Assembly: GCA_009746045.1 (NCBI GenBank)
Contig: RPFO01000080.1
Span: 10,884,923-10,948,922, forward strand
From: Mesostigma viride
Taxonomy: Eukaryota; Streptophyta; Mesostigmatophyceae; Mesostigmatales; Mesostigmataceae
Reading direction: 5' to 3'
DNA length: 64,000 nt
The position numbers and the translations under genes are program-made. Below, in pieces: positions 8,440 to 16,499 of this stretch; position 1 is the stretch's first letter, and each line of letters opens with the position of its first letter. The notes beneath the pieces were generated by a model. That model made no database searches and was not told the DNA's origin. It saw nothing but the letters and a program-made list of their open reading frames with translations.

Positions 8440-10746
8440 ATGTCGGAGCCTACCCCTCAGATGGAGTCCCTGCCGCCTACCCCTGATCCGGAGCTATATT
8501 ATGAGGTCCTTCCGGGCCGGTGGGTCTCCAGGTCCAGCTTCCCGGGTGGCCCAATCCATCCTGCCCTTCAGGCGAGTCACGCTGCTTTGGTCCGGGCCGC
8601 CCTCTTCGGGGTCTCCTGGTTTGGGCCAGACCCCCATGAACCACAGCAGTTGGTCGTTCATGGTTTCGACGACGCGGGACACTGTCTCCTTGAGTGTGGG
8701 TCCCGCTGCCCTGCCTTGGGGCAGATAGATGCCATCCTTCAGTGTCCTAGGGTTTTCTCATACCTGTCTACCCCTGTGGGCCGCTCTTGCCTCCGGGATG
8801 TTTTCCCTTGGCTTCCGGCCGAGGGCGATGCTGAGTTAGATGATCACCCTTGTGACCTTCTGCGGGCGGTCGAGTTCATGGAGATTGCGGATCAGTCGGC
8901 ACATGGAGATCCTTCCCCTGTGGATGCACCGGTAGAGTCGCAGTACACGCCGGAGTATTCGGCCTCAGTCGCAGCTTCCTCCTCCTCCAGGTCGGCGCCT
9001 TCTCCTGTTCCGTCCTCTCCGCGGTCGACCAGGTGCGTGTCGGTGGAGCCGACGCCTACCCCTCCGGGTGTGGATCGAGAGCCTGACCCCCTTGCGGCTA
9101 CGGTGTCTGCAATGCAGGCCCAGATCCAGTCCTTAGCCTCGGCATTCGGGGCCTTCATGGCGTCTCAGTCGCCTGCTTTAGTTGCGCCTGGTGCGGCGTC
9201 TGTTGCTGCTGCGCCACCTACCCCTTCTGTTGCCTCGGCGACTACGGCTTCGCCTGCGCCCCCGCGCGCGCCCGCGGTCGCTGTGGTTCCGTCGGCTGTC
9301 GCGACTCCTGCTGCCTCTGCGCCTGTGACCGCTGTACCTACGCCTGCGCGCGAGTCTCCTGCCCCTGCGATCGCGCCCGCCGTCGCTGCTTCCGAGCCTC
9401 CACAAGCTCAGTCGCAGCCGTCGCGGGGCTTCTTTGGCGATGCTAGCGGGCTTCCCAGGCTTTGGGAGGGTGGTCCCCCGCAGAGGATTCCGGTGCCTGA
9501 CTGGAGCTTGGATGGTAACCAATCTTATGCCGGACTGCCTGTTCCTACGGGCCCTATTTTCAACATGTGGCCTGGGGGTGCGCCGGCAACAGAGACCGGC
9601 GCGTCGGCTTCGGTGGCGGGTCCGTCGCGGCCCTCTGTGGCCTCGGGTCCGGCGCGACCTCCTGTTGTACCAGTGCCACCTGCGTCGGTGTCGGCTCCCG
9701 CCCCTGCTTCGGCCCCTGCCCCTTCGGCCTCGCGGTCTTTGGCTGCGGTTGTTCAGTCCACTGTTCAGGACCCTCGCGTCACCCGCGCGGCCGATTCCCT
9801 CCGGGAGTTGTCCCAGGGTGATCGGGACAGGGCCCCTTCCGTGGTGCATGCGACGCCGGAGTCGCGTGACACGCCCGTGCCTGGGTGTGGTATGTCTGCA
9901 CTCGCCTGCCGTCAGTGTGACCTGCCGCGCGCCTCCGCCGAGGTGGCCATCACGCCCATGTCCTACGGGTTCTCCCAGGTGTGTCGGGCGCCGCGGGATC
10001 GTGGCCTACCTGTCGAGACTGATCGGCCCCCTTTCGACATGGTTATTTTAGCTGATCCTGTGTTCCAGGGTGAGATCCTGGTTCGGCGCGTTCTGTACCG
10101 CTGGGCTAGGCGTCACAACGACTTGGACACCTACGGTGGGTTCCAGTGGGCTTACCCTCCGCCTCTGGGCATTATGGCTTCGGATGCCCTTACGGTAGAG
10201 TTTCCTGCGGTACCGGGTGCCACGTATAGCACTGTTCTCCAGCCCATCTTAGAGTGGGATGCCCGTCGTCCAGCGCCCATCCCGGGCCAGGGGCTAGACT
10301 CCCGTGGCCACCCTCCTCCTCGGGCCAGCGACTACCTGGAGACATTCGGGTCGCGCCAGTGTGCTCGTCGGTGGCGCTCCCGAGAGGTTCGTCACATCCG
10401 GATGTGGCCGTCCAACGTGGAGCCCCTGGTGGACCTGTTTTTCCCGACGGGTTTGCGCCCGCGGATCCGGTACCATCGTCTCCTCCTGCGGGCCCTCTGT
10501 TTGATCGCGGTAGAGCCTTTCCTTCGCCTCTTTGCCTGTGGCTTCCTGGACTGGGCCCGTGGCCAGGTCGTTCTTACGCAGCATAGGTATTACTGGGCCT
10601 TTCTGGGCCTTTTTCCTGACGGTGTGTGGGCCGATGTTTTCCTCACTGTAGATAGGCATGACAATGTCGAGGATGTGGCCCACTACCAGGCCTACCTGGA
10701 TGTCCTGCTGGCCTCCCGTGGTACCTACCAGACGGATGGCCATTAG
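8440..10746 (+). CDS. additional sense ORF of the retrotransposon, function unknown
   Basis: 768 residues from ATG 8440, placed after pol where env-like ORFs sit in some Gypsy elements. The ATG follows a pyrimidine-rich 'ccctccctccgcag', a good splice acceptor, which would suit a subgenomic spliced mRNA. Three parts are visible: an N-terminal ordered segment (about 1-150, Trp- and Cys-containing), a long Ala/Pro/Ser-rich low-complexity middle (about 150-480) and an ordered C-terminus (about 500-765) with 'CRQCD', aromatic and Arg-rich stretches and a hydrophobic 'RALCLIAVEPFLRLFACGF'. I see no signal peptide and no clear envelope features, so calling it env is not supported. The frame is intact in an otherwise young element, suggesting it is functional. 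Confidence 0.8.
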   Translation: MSEPTPQMESLPPTPDPELYYEVLPGRWVSRSSFPGGPIHPALQASHAALVRAALFGVSWFGPDPHEPQQLVVHGFDDAGHCLLECGSRCPALGQIDAILQCPRVFSYLSTPVGRSCLRDVFPWLPAEGDAELDDHPCDLLRAVEFMEIADQSAHGDPSPVDAPVESQYTPEYSASVAASSSSRSAPSPVPSSPRSTRCVSVEPTPTPPGVDREPDPLAATVSAMQAQIQSLASAFGAFMASQSPALVAPGAASVAAAPPTPSVASATTASPAPPRAPAVAVVPSAVATPAASAPVTAVPTPARESPAPAIAPAVAASEPPQAQSQPSRGFFGDASGLPRLWEGGPPQRIPVPDWSLDGNQSYAGLPVPTGPIFNMWPGGAPATETGASASVAGPSRPSVASGPARPPVVPVPPASVSAPAPASAPAPSASRSLAAVVQSTVQDPRVTRAADSLRELSQGDRDRAPSVVHATPESRDTPVPGCGMSALACRQCDLPRASAEVAITPMSYGFSQVCRAPRDRGLPVETDRPPFDMVILADPVFQGEILVRRVLYRWARRHNDLDTYGGFQWAYPPPLGIMASDALTVEFPAVPGATYSTVLQPILEWDARRPAPIPGQGLDSRGHPPPRASDYLETFGSRQCARRWRSREVRHIRMWPSNVEPLVDLFFPTGLRPRIRYHRLLLRALCLIAVEPFLRLFACGFLDWARGQVVLTQHRYYWAFLGLFPDGVWADVFLTVDRHDNVEDVAHYQAYLDVLLASRGTYQTDGH

Positions 10747-11107
10747 ATAGAGGGCCTTAGGCCCGACCTGAGGGTGTTGTCCCTCCGGTATGTAGAGTCG
10801 CCCTCATATTCTGGCCAGTTGGTTGGCTGTTCTTGGTCCTTGGCGCTGATGTGTTTACTCTGTGTGTCCTGCCCAGTGCCGCCCCCCCCCGGCCAGGACT
10901 CCGTTCCAGGCAGTTAGGGGAACCTCCCACCAGGCTTGGTGCTGGCTAACCCTACACCACCCGGCGTGGTGGTGGAGACCGTGTGAACTATTGGTGCTTT
11001 GTATCTGGGATGGTCTATCGATTGTGTTGGTGTGTGTTGGGTGCATTAGGTTTTTCCTACCCCTTCGTTTCCTCCCTGTGCGTAGGGAGAGGGCTCCCTA
11101 CCTTTGT
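10747..11107 (+). other. 3' untranslated part of the retrotransposon
   Basis: About 360 bp between the extra ORF and the polypurine tract. There is no open frame of note. It contains a C9 run near 10880 and Ty3-type untranslated sequence only. Confidence 0.6.
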
Positions 11108-11119
11108 GGGGGGGGGAGG
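11108..11119 (+). promoter_or_regulatory. polypurine tract (plus-strand primer)
   Basis: G9-A-GG directly abutting the 3' LTR start. This is the expected position of the RNase H-resistant plus-strand primer. Similar G7-A-G4/5 tracts occur at the gag/protease and RT/integrase junctions. Confidence 0.85.
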
Positions 11120-11691
11120 TGTTACGTCGCGTAACAATTCGTGTAGTTACGGACGTAAATTAGGTCTTTTGCCTCGGTTGTCCCTAGGTTTACGTTTAGG
11201 CTCCTACCGGGACATTATTGTCTTCGTAACAGTACTGTGGTACATTGGGTGCCGTTGGGCGCCGCGCCGCGTACTTTATTAGTGGTCCTGATCCTGTGGT
11301 AGAATGTAGTGGACCAGCGTGCATCAGTAGATGTAGTGGACCAGCGTGCATCTGTAGGCGAGGGCCATGTCGGCCCGAGCGTGTTGGACCGTTGGTGACC
11401 ATTTATGCGCGTTCTACCCCTTGTGTGTGCACTCGGCGTGTGTTAAATGAATTAACACATATAGGCTTGGGTCACGGCAGTGTAGTTGTGTTTCCTTCCT
11501 CTATTCCTGGAGTAAACGGGTTTTGGTAAATGGTTGTATGGCGTATTATAGTAACACATACGTTAATGCATTGAGATCAGCTCCGTCACGTTCGTCTTTC
11601 GCCAGAGGTTTGAGTAGAGGAGGCCTGACCAGTTTAGGTAGTATCAGGCCCATTAGAGGTAGAGGTGGAGGTAGATATCCGCGGCGTAACA
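11120..11691 (+). repeat. 3' LTR
   Basis: Same length and ends as the 5' LTR with one difference, and followed by the ttcac duplication at 11692-11696. Confidence 0.95.
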
Positions 11692-11696
11692 TTCAC

Positions 11697-11811
11697 CTCC
11701 ACTCATTTCCATCATCCTGAACGACTCGACAAATGCAGATAAGAAAACAGCAGGCTCGAGCTACCATGGTCCGGATTCTCCAGATTTCTGGCCTGCGCTG
11801 GTTGGCTCATT
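11697..11811 (-). repeat. right half of the dispersed repeat interrupted by the LTR element
   Basis: On the minus strand it carries the repeat core 'aaccagcgcaggccagaaat' and then 'tagctcgagcctgc', as at 21805-21880, 27030-27100, 39597-39673 and 57908-57998. After the core it continues 'cgagtcgttcaggatgatg', as does the 21880-21905 copy. Its continuation is at 836-936. Confidence 0.75.
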
Positions 11812-12346
11812 GGTAGTACTCCGCACGGGTGACGTTAGCAAGGGTATAGCATCCTGGAAGGGTGACCCCACATTCAATGGACCAGCTTGAATCGTGCAGC
11901 GTAGGCTAAAGCCACATGGCGAGTGCGGAATATCTGTGGTAATTAAGTTGCCATGCACATTTTATCGTAGGTTTCCTTGGATTTCACTATTCCAGCTCCT
12001 TTATTTGGCGCCTTGCGCTGGGCGGGCGGGCACCTTTCATGACTCACAAGACGCAGACATGGAGGGCATTAAGGCCCCTCCTTCGACTGGAAAACGATGC
12101 ATGGGACAAGACAACCTTGCAACGGCTTCTAGAGGCGAACGTGCCCCACTTCCTCCCCTGGTGGGAGAAGGCACGCTTAACCCTCCATGGCCATAACCAG
12201 GCCGCTTAGGGCCCTGACCCCTAGATCAAACTGAGTCCTTGAATAGACAACTAGCGAGCTCCGGTAGAAGAGATTCCGCTTCCACCATCATCATAAGGGA
12301 CACGGCTCCGCAACTCCCCAAGGGGACCGCACGACTAGTGAGCTCA
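11812..12346. other. no gene seen
   Basis: About 500 bp, moderately GC-rich, with only short frames. It includes the 3' flank of the RING gene, which is on the minus strand. Confidence 0.5.
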
Positions 12347-13252
12347 TTATTGCCTGCACCATTCATTGAGCCAAGAGGCTACTTCTACCACTCGGTCGTC
12401 CAGCTGGCTCTCCTGCGCCCTTGAAAACCAGTTGGAGACCAATGCCGCGCTCAGCATGAACAAGACCCTGCAGACGTCTTCGTATTTAGAATCGCCACCC
12501 TGATGCGTTCGCCTCAGGTCGGCGACGAGGGAGATGATCCTGTTGTAAACGTAGTTTATGTGCACGTGCGGGGGGCAGTTTGTGACAAAGCGGGCGATAA
12601 AGTGGCCCAGCTCCAAGGGCGTGCAACACTGAAGGTTGATACGGGTCTCGTCCTCCCTGACGGAGGCACCTGCCGGCCTCTCCATGAGTGCTTTCAGCAG
12701 CTCGTTGTCCAAAACGCTGCACCTTCTTTCCAGGCCCTGGCATTTGTTCGTCAAGTCCTGGCACTCATTCGTCAAGTCCTGGCACTTATTCGTCAAGTCG
12801 TGGCACTTATTCGTCAAGTCCTTGCATTTTTCCTCCAAATCCTTGCAGCGTTCATTCACATGGCGGCACTCCGGCCGAGGGCACCAGTTCCGCATCCCGT
12901 GTGCGTTCAGGTACCTGCACATGCGCGCGTGGCTAGCCTCGTTGGACAACTCACCCTGCCATGGGCAGTCGACGGAATTAGGACACCACACGATAACGTT
13001 GCCAATCATGCGATATACGATTGGACAAGATCTGGACAGCGGCGTTTGGAAAACGTCGGCGTCAAGCGGCCGTCGATCCAACGGGCATCCATTGATGTTC
13101 GCCGGGGCGGCAAGACATTCTTTGCAGAAAAGATGCCCGCAAGCCTTGACTACTACCCCTTTGTCCATGTGCACCAGTTCTGTGCAGATCGCGCATATGA
13201 GCTCGGGACTGACCTTGTCACGATGAACAAGTCTCGCATCCGGTACACCCAT
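12347..13252 (-). CDS. TRAF-like RING-finger protein with Cys/Leu heptad coiled coil
   Basis: 301 residues, one exon, ATG at 13252-13250 in a good context (cccATGG). A RING finger lies at residues 20-59: C20-x2-C23-x14-C38-x-H40-x2-C43-x2-C46-x9-C56-x2-D59. Asp in place of the last Cys ('CPLDRRPL') is typical of TRAF/NRDP1-type RINGs. A TRAF-type zinc-finger pattern follows (C90, C96, H108, C112). Residues 133-178 form heptads with Cys at 136, 143, 150, 157, 164, 171 and 178 and Leu three residues after each of the first six, encoded by 21-bp DNA repeats. The C-terminal ~120 residues are helical-looking and unrecognised. The RING suggests an E3 ubiquitin ligase that oligomerises through the coil. 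No intron is needed. Confidence 0.85.
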   Translation of the reverse strand: MGVPDARLVHRDKVSPELICAICTELVHMDKGVVVKACGHLFCKECLAAPANINGCPLDRRPLDADVFQTPLSRSCPIVYRMIGNVIVWCPNSVDCPWQGELSNEASHARMCRYLNAHGMRNWCPRPECRHVNERCKDLEEKCKDLTNKCHDLTNKCQDLTNECQDLTNKCQGLERRCSVLDNELLKALMERPAGASVREDETRINLQCCTPLELGHFIARFVTNCPPHVHINYVYNRIISLVADLRRTHQGGDSKYEDVCRVLFMLSAALVSNWFSRAQESQLDDRVVEVASWLNEWCRQ

Positions 13253-16017
13253 GGGAATTTCCGTTGCTAAATGACTATGGTGGGTAATACCTTGAATACG
13301 TCTTCAAGGCACGACGTCCTTTAGATCGTAATGCATGCGTGAAACCGAATCAAATGCCCTTCTCCAAGCCTGGCTACAAAGAAACCGGCATTGCACCGCA
13401 GTTTCTGCCGTTAATCTCTTGAGGTCACCAAGCAATGGCGCAGCCTGCACTGAGGAAACGCTGGACCCTCAAAACTTTCTGCCATTGCCTTCCGGTGGTT
13501 TCGTTATAATTCAGTCCTGCGCGCCGGCCCCATAAATATTCCTAAACCTGCCAAACTTAATTACTGCCAAAGGGTTAATCACGGCACACTGGTATCACAT
13601 CGCCCAGGGTCCACGTGTCCGCAGTTCACTGGGCAGCGGTACGGTAGAGTCATGCCGATTTGGCGGGACGGGCGTTGCAAACTTGGCGGGACGGCAAACT
13701 GCTGCAGGCCAACTGCAGCGTCCTGCAGGATCCCTTTTCTGTCAGTTCAGTTTCACAAGATTAGTTGGATCGCACGCCGCACATGGGGCAGGAGAGAGTC
13801 TACAGTATAGCGGCCGAGGGCCGGAATATACAACAAGAGTACGTAAGTCGCCCCCTCCTTAGTCCTTACCGTACAGTCTCGTGTAGGTTGATCTGTGATG
13901 TGAGGTTGTTGTGAGCGACAGCCTGAGAACTGGAAAACTAGAAATCGACAGATCCGACATCTGTATGTACGGCGACGGCTCCGACATCTGCAATATACCG
14001 AGATATTCTGCTGCCATTTCGAGATCCGCGCGAGCTGTGACTCGTGCTAGACCCCGACGCTGTAGATGAGATCGGATGCTACGGCAAAATGCCGAAAAAT
14101 GGTGCGGCTGTCCACAAGCTGACGTGGCGCTTCGCTTCGGGCCAAAGCCGTGGCCAACGCGCTCCGCGCCGCGAGGTGGAAATTAAAGAGGGGACGAACG
14201 AAACGAGCACTGCTGCTGCGCTGCACCTGTGGCGCATCGTGTCAAGGACGCGTGTCCAGCAACAAGTTCTGCATCCTTGCGTGATCTATCCATGGGGTTA
14301 TCGCAGCGCTAGTTTTTTCTCATCACATCCTCGGCGAAAGTTGGAGGTAGAAGGGCACTCGCGCAGCAATTAACCCATCCGGCCACGTGCGCCGACACAT
14401 CAGTCCAATTTATCCGTCCACGATTGCATTTACATACCGACACATAAGTCCACAAATTATCCATCCACGATTTATACATACAGGCACCCGCGACAAGCAC
14501 TAAACCTCGGTTTACCGGTGGTTGTCTTTCCTCTGTGCTTACTCGATTTCCCGACGTTTACTACGAGCATAGGTTGCACCTTACGTACTGCATGCGCATA
14601 TGCTACGTTGGTTCTGTGGACGTCTCGTCTGCAATTGACGACATGTCGTCGCGCCCCACACAGCCTTGGCTGGTGGAGTATGAGGTAACCCAATTGCAGT
14701 ACTAGCTAATGTAGGGTAAATCGGGCCTCTTCTCGAGATTTTTTAATTGGCTGACGGATTCAATTGGAAATCACGGTCTGGCCATGGCCAAAGGAAGCGC
14801 GTTGTAATAAAATTAATCACAAGGTGCGTATCGCGGGCTTTGGGCCCATGGCGTTGGTCGACTCGTCGGGTAATGTGAACCTTAGTCAGCCGGCGCTCCC
14901 TTCTTATATCATGAAGCGCGCATTTGGAATGCTTATCTCAATTCCCATAGCGCCCGTGCTACGATGTGTCATCAGCTTTGACATCAGGCTAGGTTATCAA
15001 ATGTCTGAACATCCGCTGCATCATCTTAACAATGTGCTGCAGTCCTGTTGGGATATCGCAATCGACGCCGGCTGCGGATTGTTGCTGTGTCGCCGCTTAT
15101 ACGATTAATGCAGGGGCTTTTCCATAAGAATTCTCTCTCGTATTGGTACCATTCCCTATTGCTAGGCGCAGAACGCACATGGCTTGGCAGCGCCCTGCTG
15201 GTGGTTCGTAATGGTGCCCCTTGCGCGCCGGGGTACGTGAACAAGGCTGAACATTGAAGGTAGAGCTGCCTGAAAAAGGTTTATCAGAGTATGATGCTGA
15301 CCGATCGAGGTCGATTGGATTATGGGCCCGGCTGCCATGAATTAATTGACCAGTTAATCAGGAACTGGTGAGACAAGGGCGTACATCCATCGATCAGATC
15401 CCGGGGCTTTTCTCGGGATGGCAATCAAGCAGCCAAACACCCCCTAAAATCTTATCCCTAAATTGGAAATATAACACTTTGAAAACGCAAACACAAACCC
15501 CCCAATAGTTTGGCGTTTTCAGCTGCCATGCCTCTGCATGATGCCATCAGTGCATGCTGTTTAGTGCTTTGGTGAGGGAATCCTCTATCCTGGGAATAAG
15601 GTGGATTTGTAAAGTCCATGAATGAGCTTTGATCTGAGATTTTCCGTTCCGGCCATACAGGGTACTGGGCCGCGTGTGCAAGGCACAGCTGCCTTGGTGT
15701 CATTGCGTGATCGTCGCGTGGACATGTGCTGGAACTGTGTGACTGCTGCTAGTGCCTTCATGATCGCTGTCACATGAGGACGGTCTTCAGTAACCCGAAT
15801 CCATGCCCTCCTCCATGAAGCATGAGCTGAATGTGTCAAATCCGTCTATCATTGCACCTTGTTTGAGTCTTCCCATCCTCAATTCCACATCCTCCTCTAT
15901 CGTTTGAATTCTATCAGCCATACGACACTGTGATTTTGCCCACTGCCCTCCACCATTCCCGTGAGTCGTTCTCTTACCCGTAATTCGGTGTCAGATCGGT
16001 CGACGCGCGTTTTGTTT
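13253..16017. other. long intergenic stretch, no supported gene
   Basis: 2.7 kb upstream of both the RING gene (minus) and the LRR gene (plus). I see only short frames. Local structure: paired 'tggcgggacgg' at 13658-13694, two copies of 'tccgacatctg' (13956-13992), and an imperfect 45-bp tandem duplication at 14387-14475. Promoters of both genes are probably here, but no specific box stands out. Confidence 0.5.
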
Positions 16018-16433
16018 GACTCCTACCTGCCGTCACCTATTGTCTGCTTGACTCCTACCTGCCGTCACCTATTGTCTGCTTGACTCCTACCTGCCGTCAC
16101 CTATTGTCTGCTTGACTCCTACCTGCCGTCATGTATTGTCTGCTTGACTCTCACCTGCCGTCACCTATCGTCTGCTTGACTCCTACCTGCCGTCACCTAT
16201 TGTCTGCTTGACTCCTACCTGCCGTCACCTATTGTCTGCTTGACTCCTACCTGCCGTCACCTATTGTCTGCTTGACTCCTACCTGCCGTGACCTATTGTC
16301 TGCTCGACTCCTACCTGCCGTGACCTATTGTCTGCTTGACTCCTACCTGCCGTGACGTATTGTCTGCTCGACTCCTACCTGCCATGACCTATTGTGTGCT
16401 TGACTCCTACCTGCCATGACGTATTGTCTGTTT
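16018..16433. repeat. 32-bp minisatellite, 13 copies
   Basis: The unit 'gactcctacctgccgtcacc' plus 'tattgtctgctt' repeats head to tail 13 times with a few substitutions concentrated in the last five copies. It ends about 65 bp before the ATG of the LRR gene, so it lies in its promoter or 5' leader. Confidence 0.95.
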
Positions 16434-16499
16434 GACCGTGTCCAGGTACAGTCGCATGGCGGAATCCCCACCTCACTCTCCACTTGAAAATCGTCACCC

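Larger units (their letters stand above)
942..11691 (+). mobile_element. Ty3/Gypsy LTR retrotransposon (chromovirus-type), young and nearly intact
   Basis: The element is 10,750 bp with 572-bp LTRs at 942-1513 and 11120-11691. Both start TGTTACG and end CGTAACA, with a single base difference seen (position 982 versus 11160). The 5-bp target duplication ttcac is perfect (937-941 and 11692-11696). Order inside: leader, HBD ORF, gag, protease, RT, RNase H, integrase with chromodomain, extra ORF, polypurine tract. Integrase after RT identifies Ty3/Gypsy, and the C-terminal chromodomain points to the chromovirus branch. No nonsense mutation interrupts any domain; frames change only at domain boundaries, which fits programmed frameshifting or splicing better than decay. 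Near-identical LTRs mean a very recent insertion. Confidence 0.95.

Noticed and set aside
9178-9849. Arg-rich 223-codon minus-strand frame
   Set aside because: Antisense shadow of the GC-rich, Ala/Pro-rich middle of the retrotransposon's extra ORF.
8440-10746. Extra retrotransposon ORF as an envelope gene
   Set aside because: No signal peptide, no clear membrane anchor and no envelope motifs; only the position fits.
12503-13270. 255-codon plus-strand frame opposite the RING gene
   Set aside because: Shadow of the minus-strand gene, whose RING and coiled-coil motifs are clear.
16018-16433. Regular repeat array resembling CRISPR
   Set aside because: Units are contiguous with no unique spacers, and the genome is eukaryotic; it is a minisatellite.
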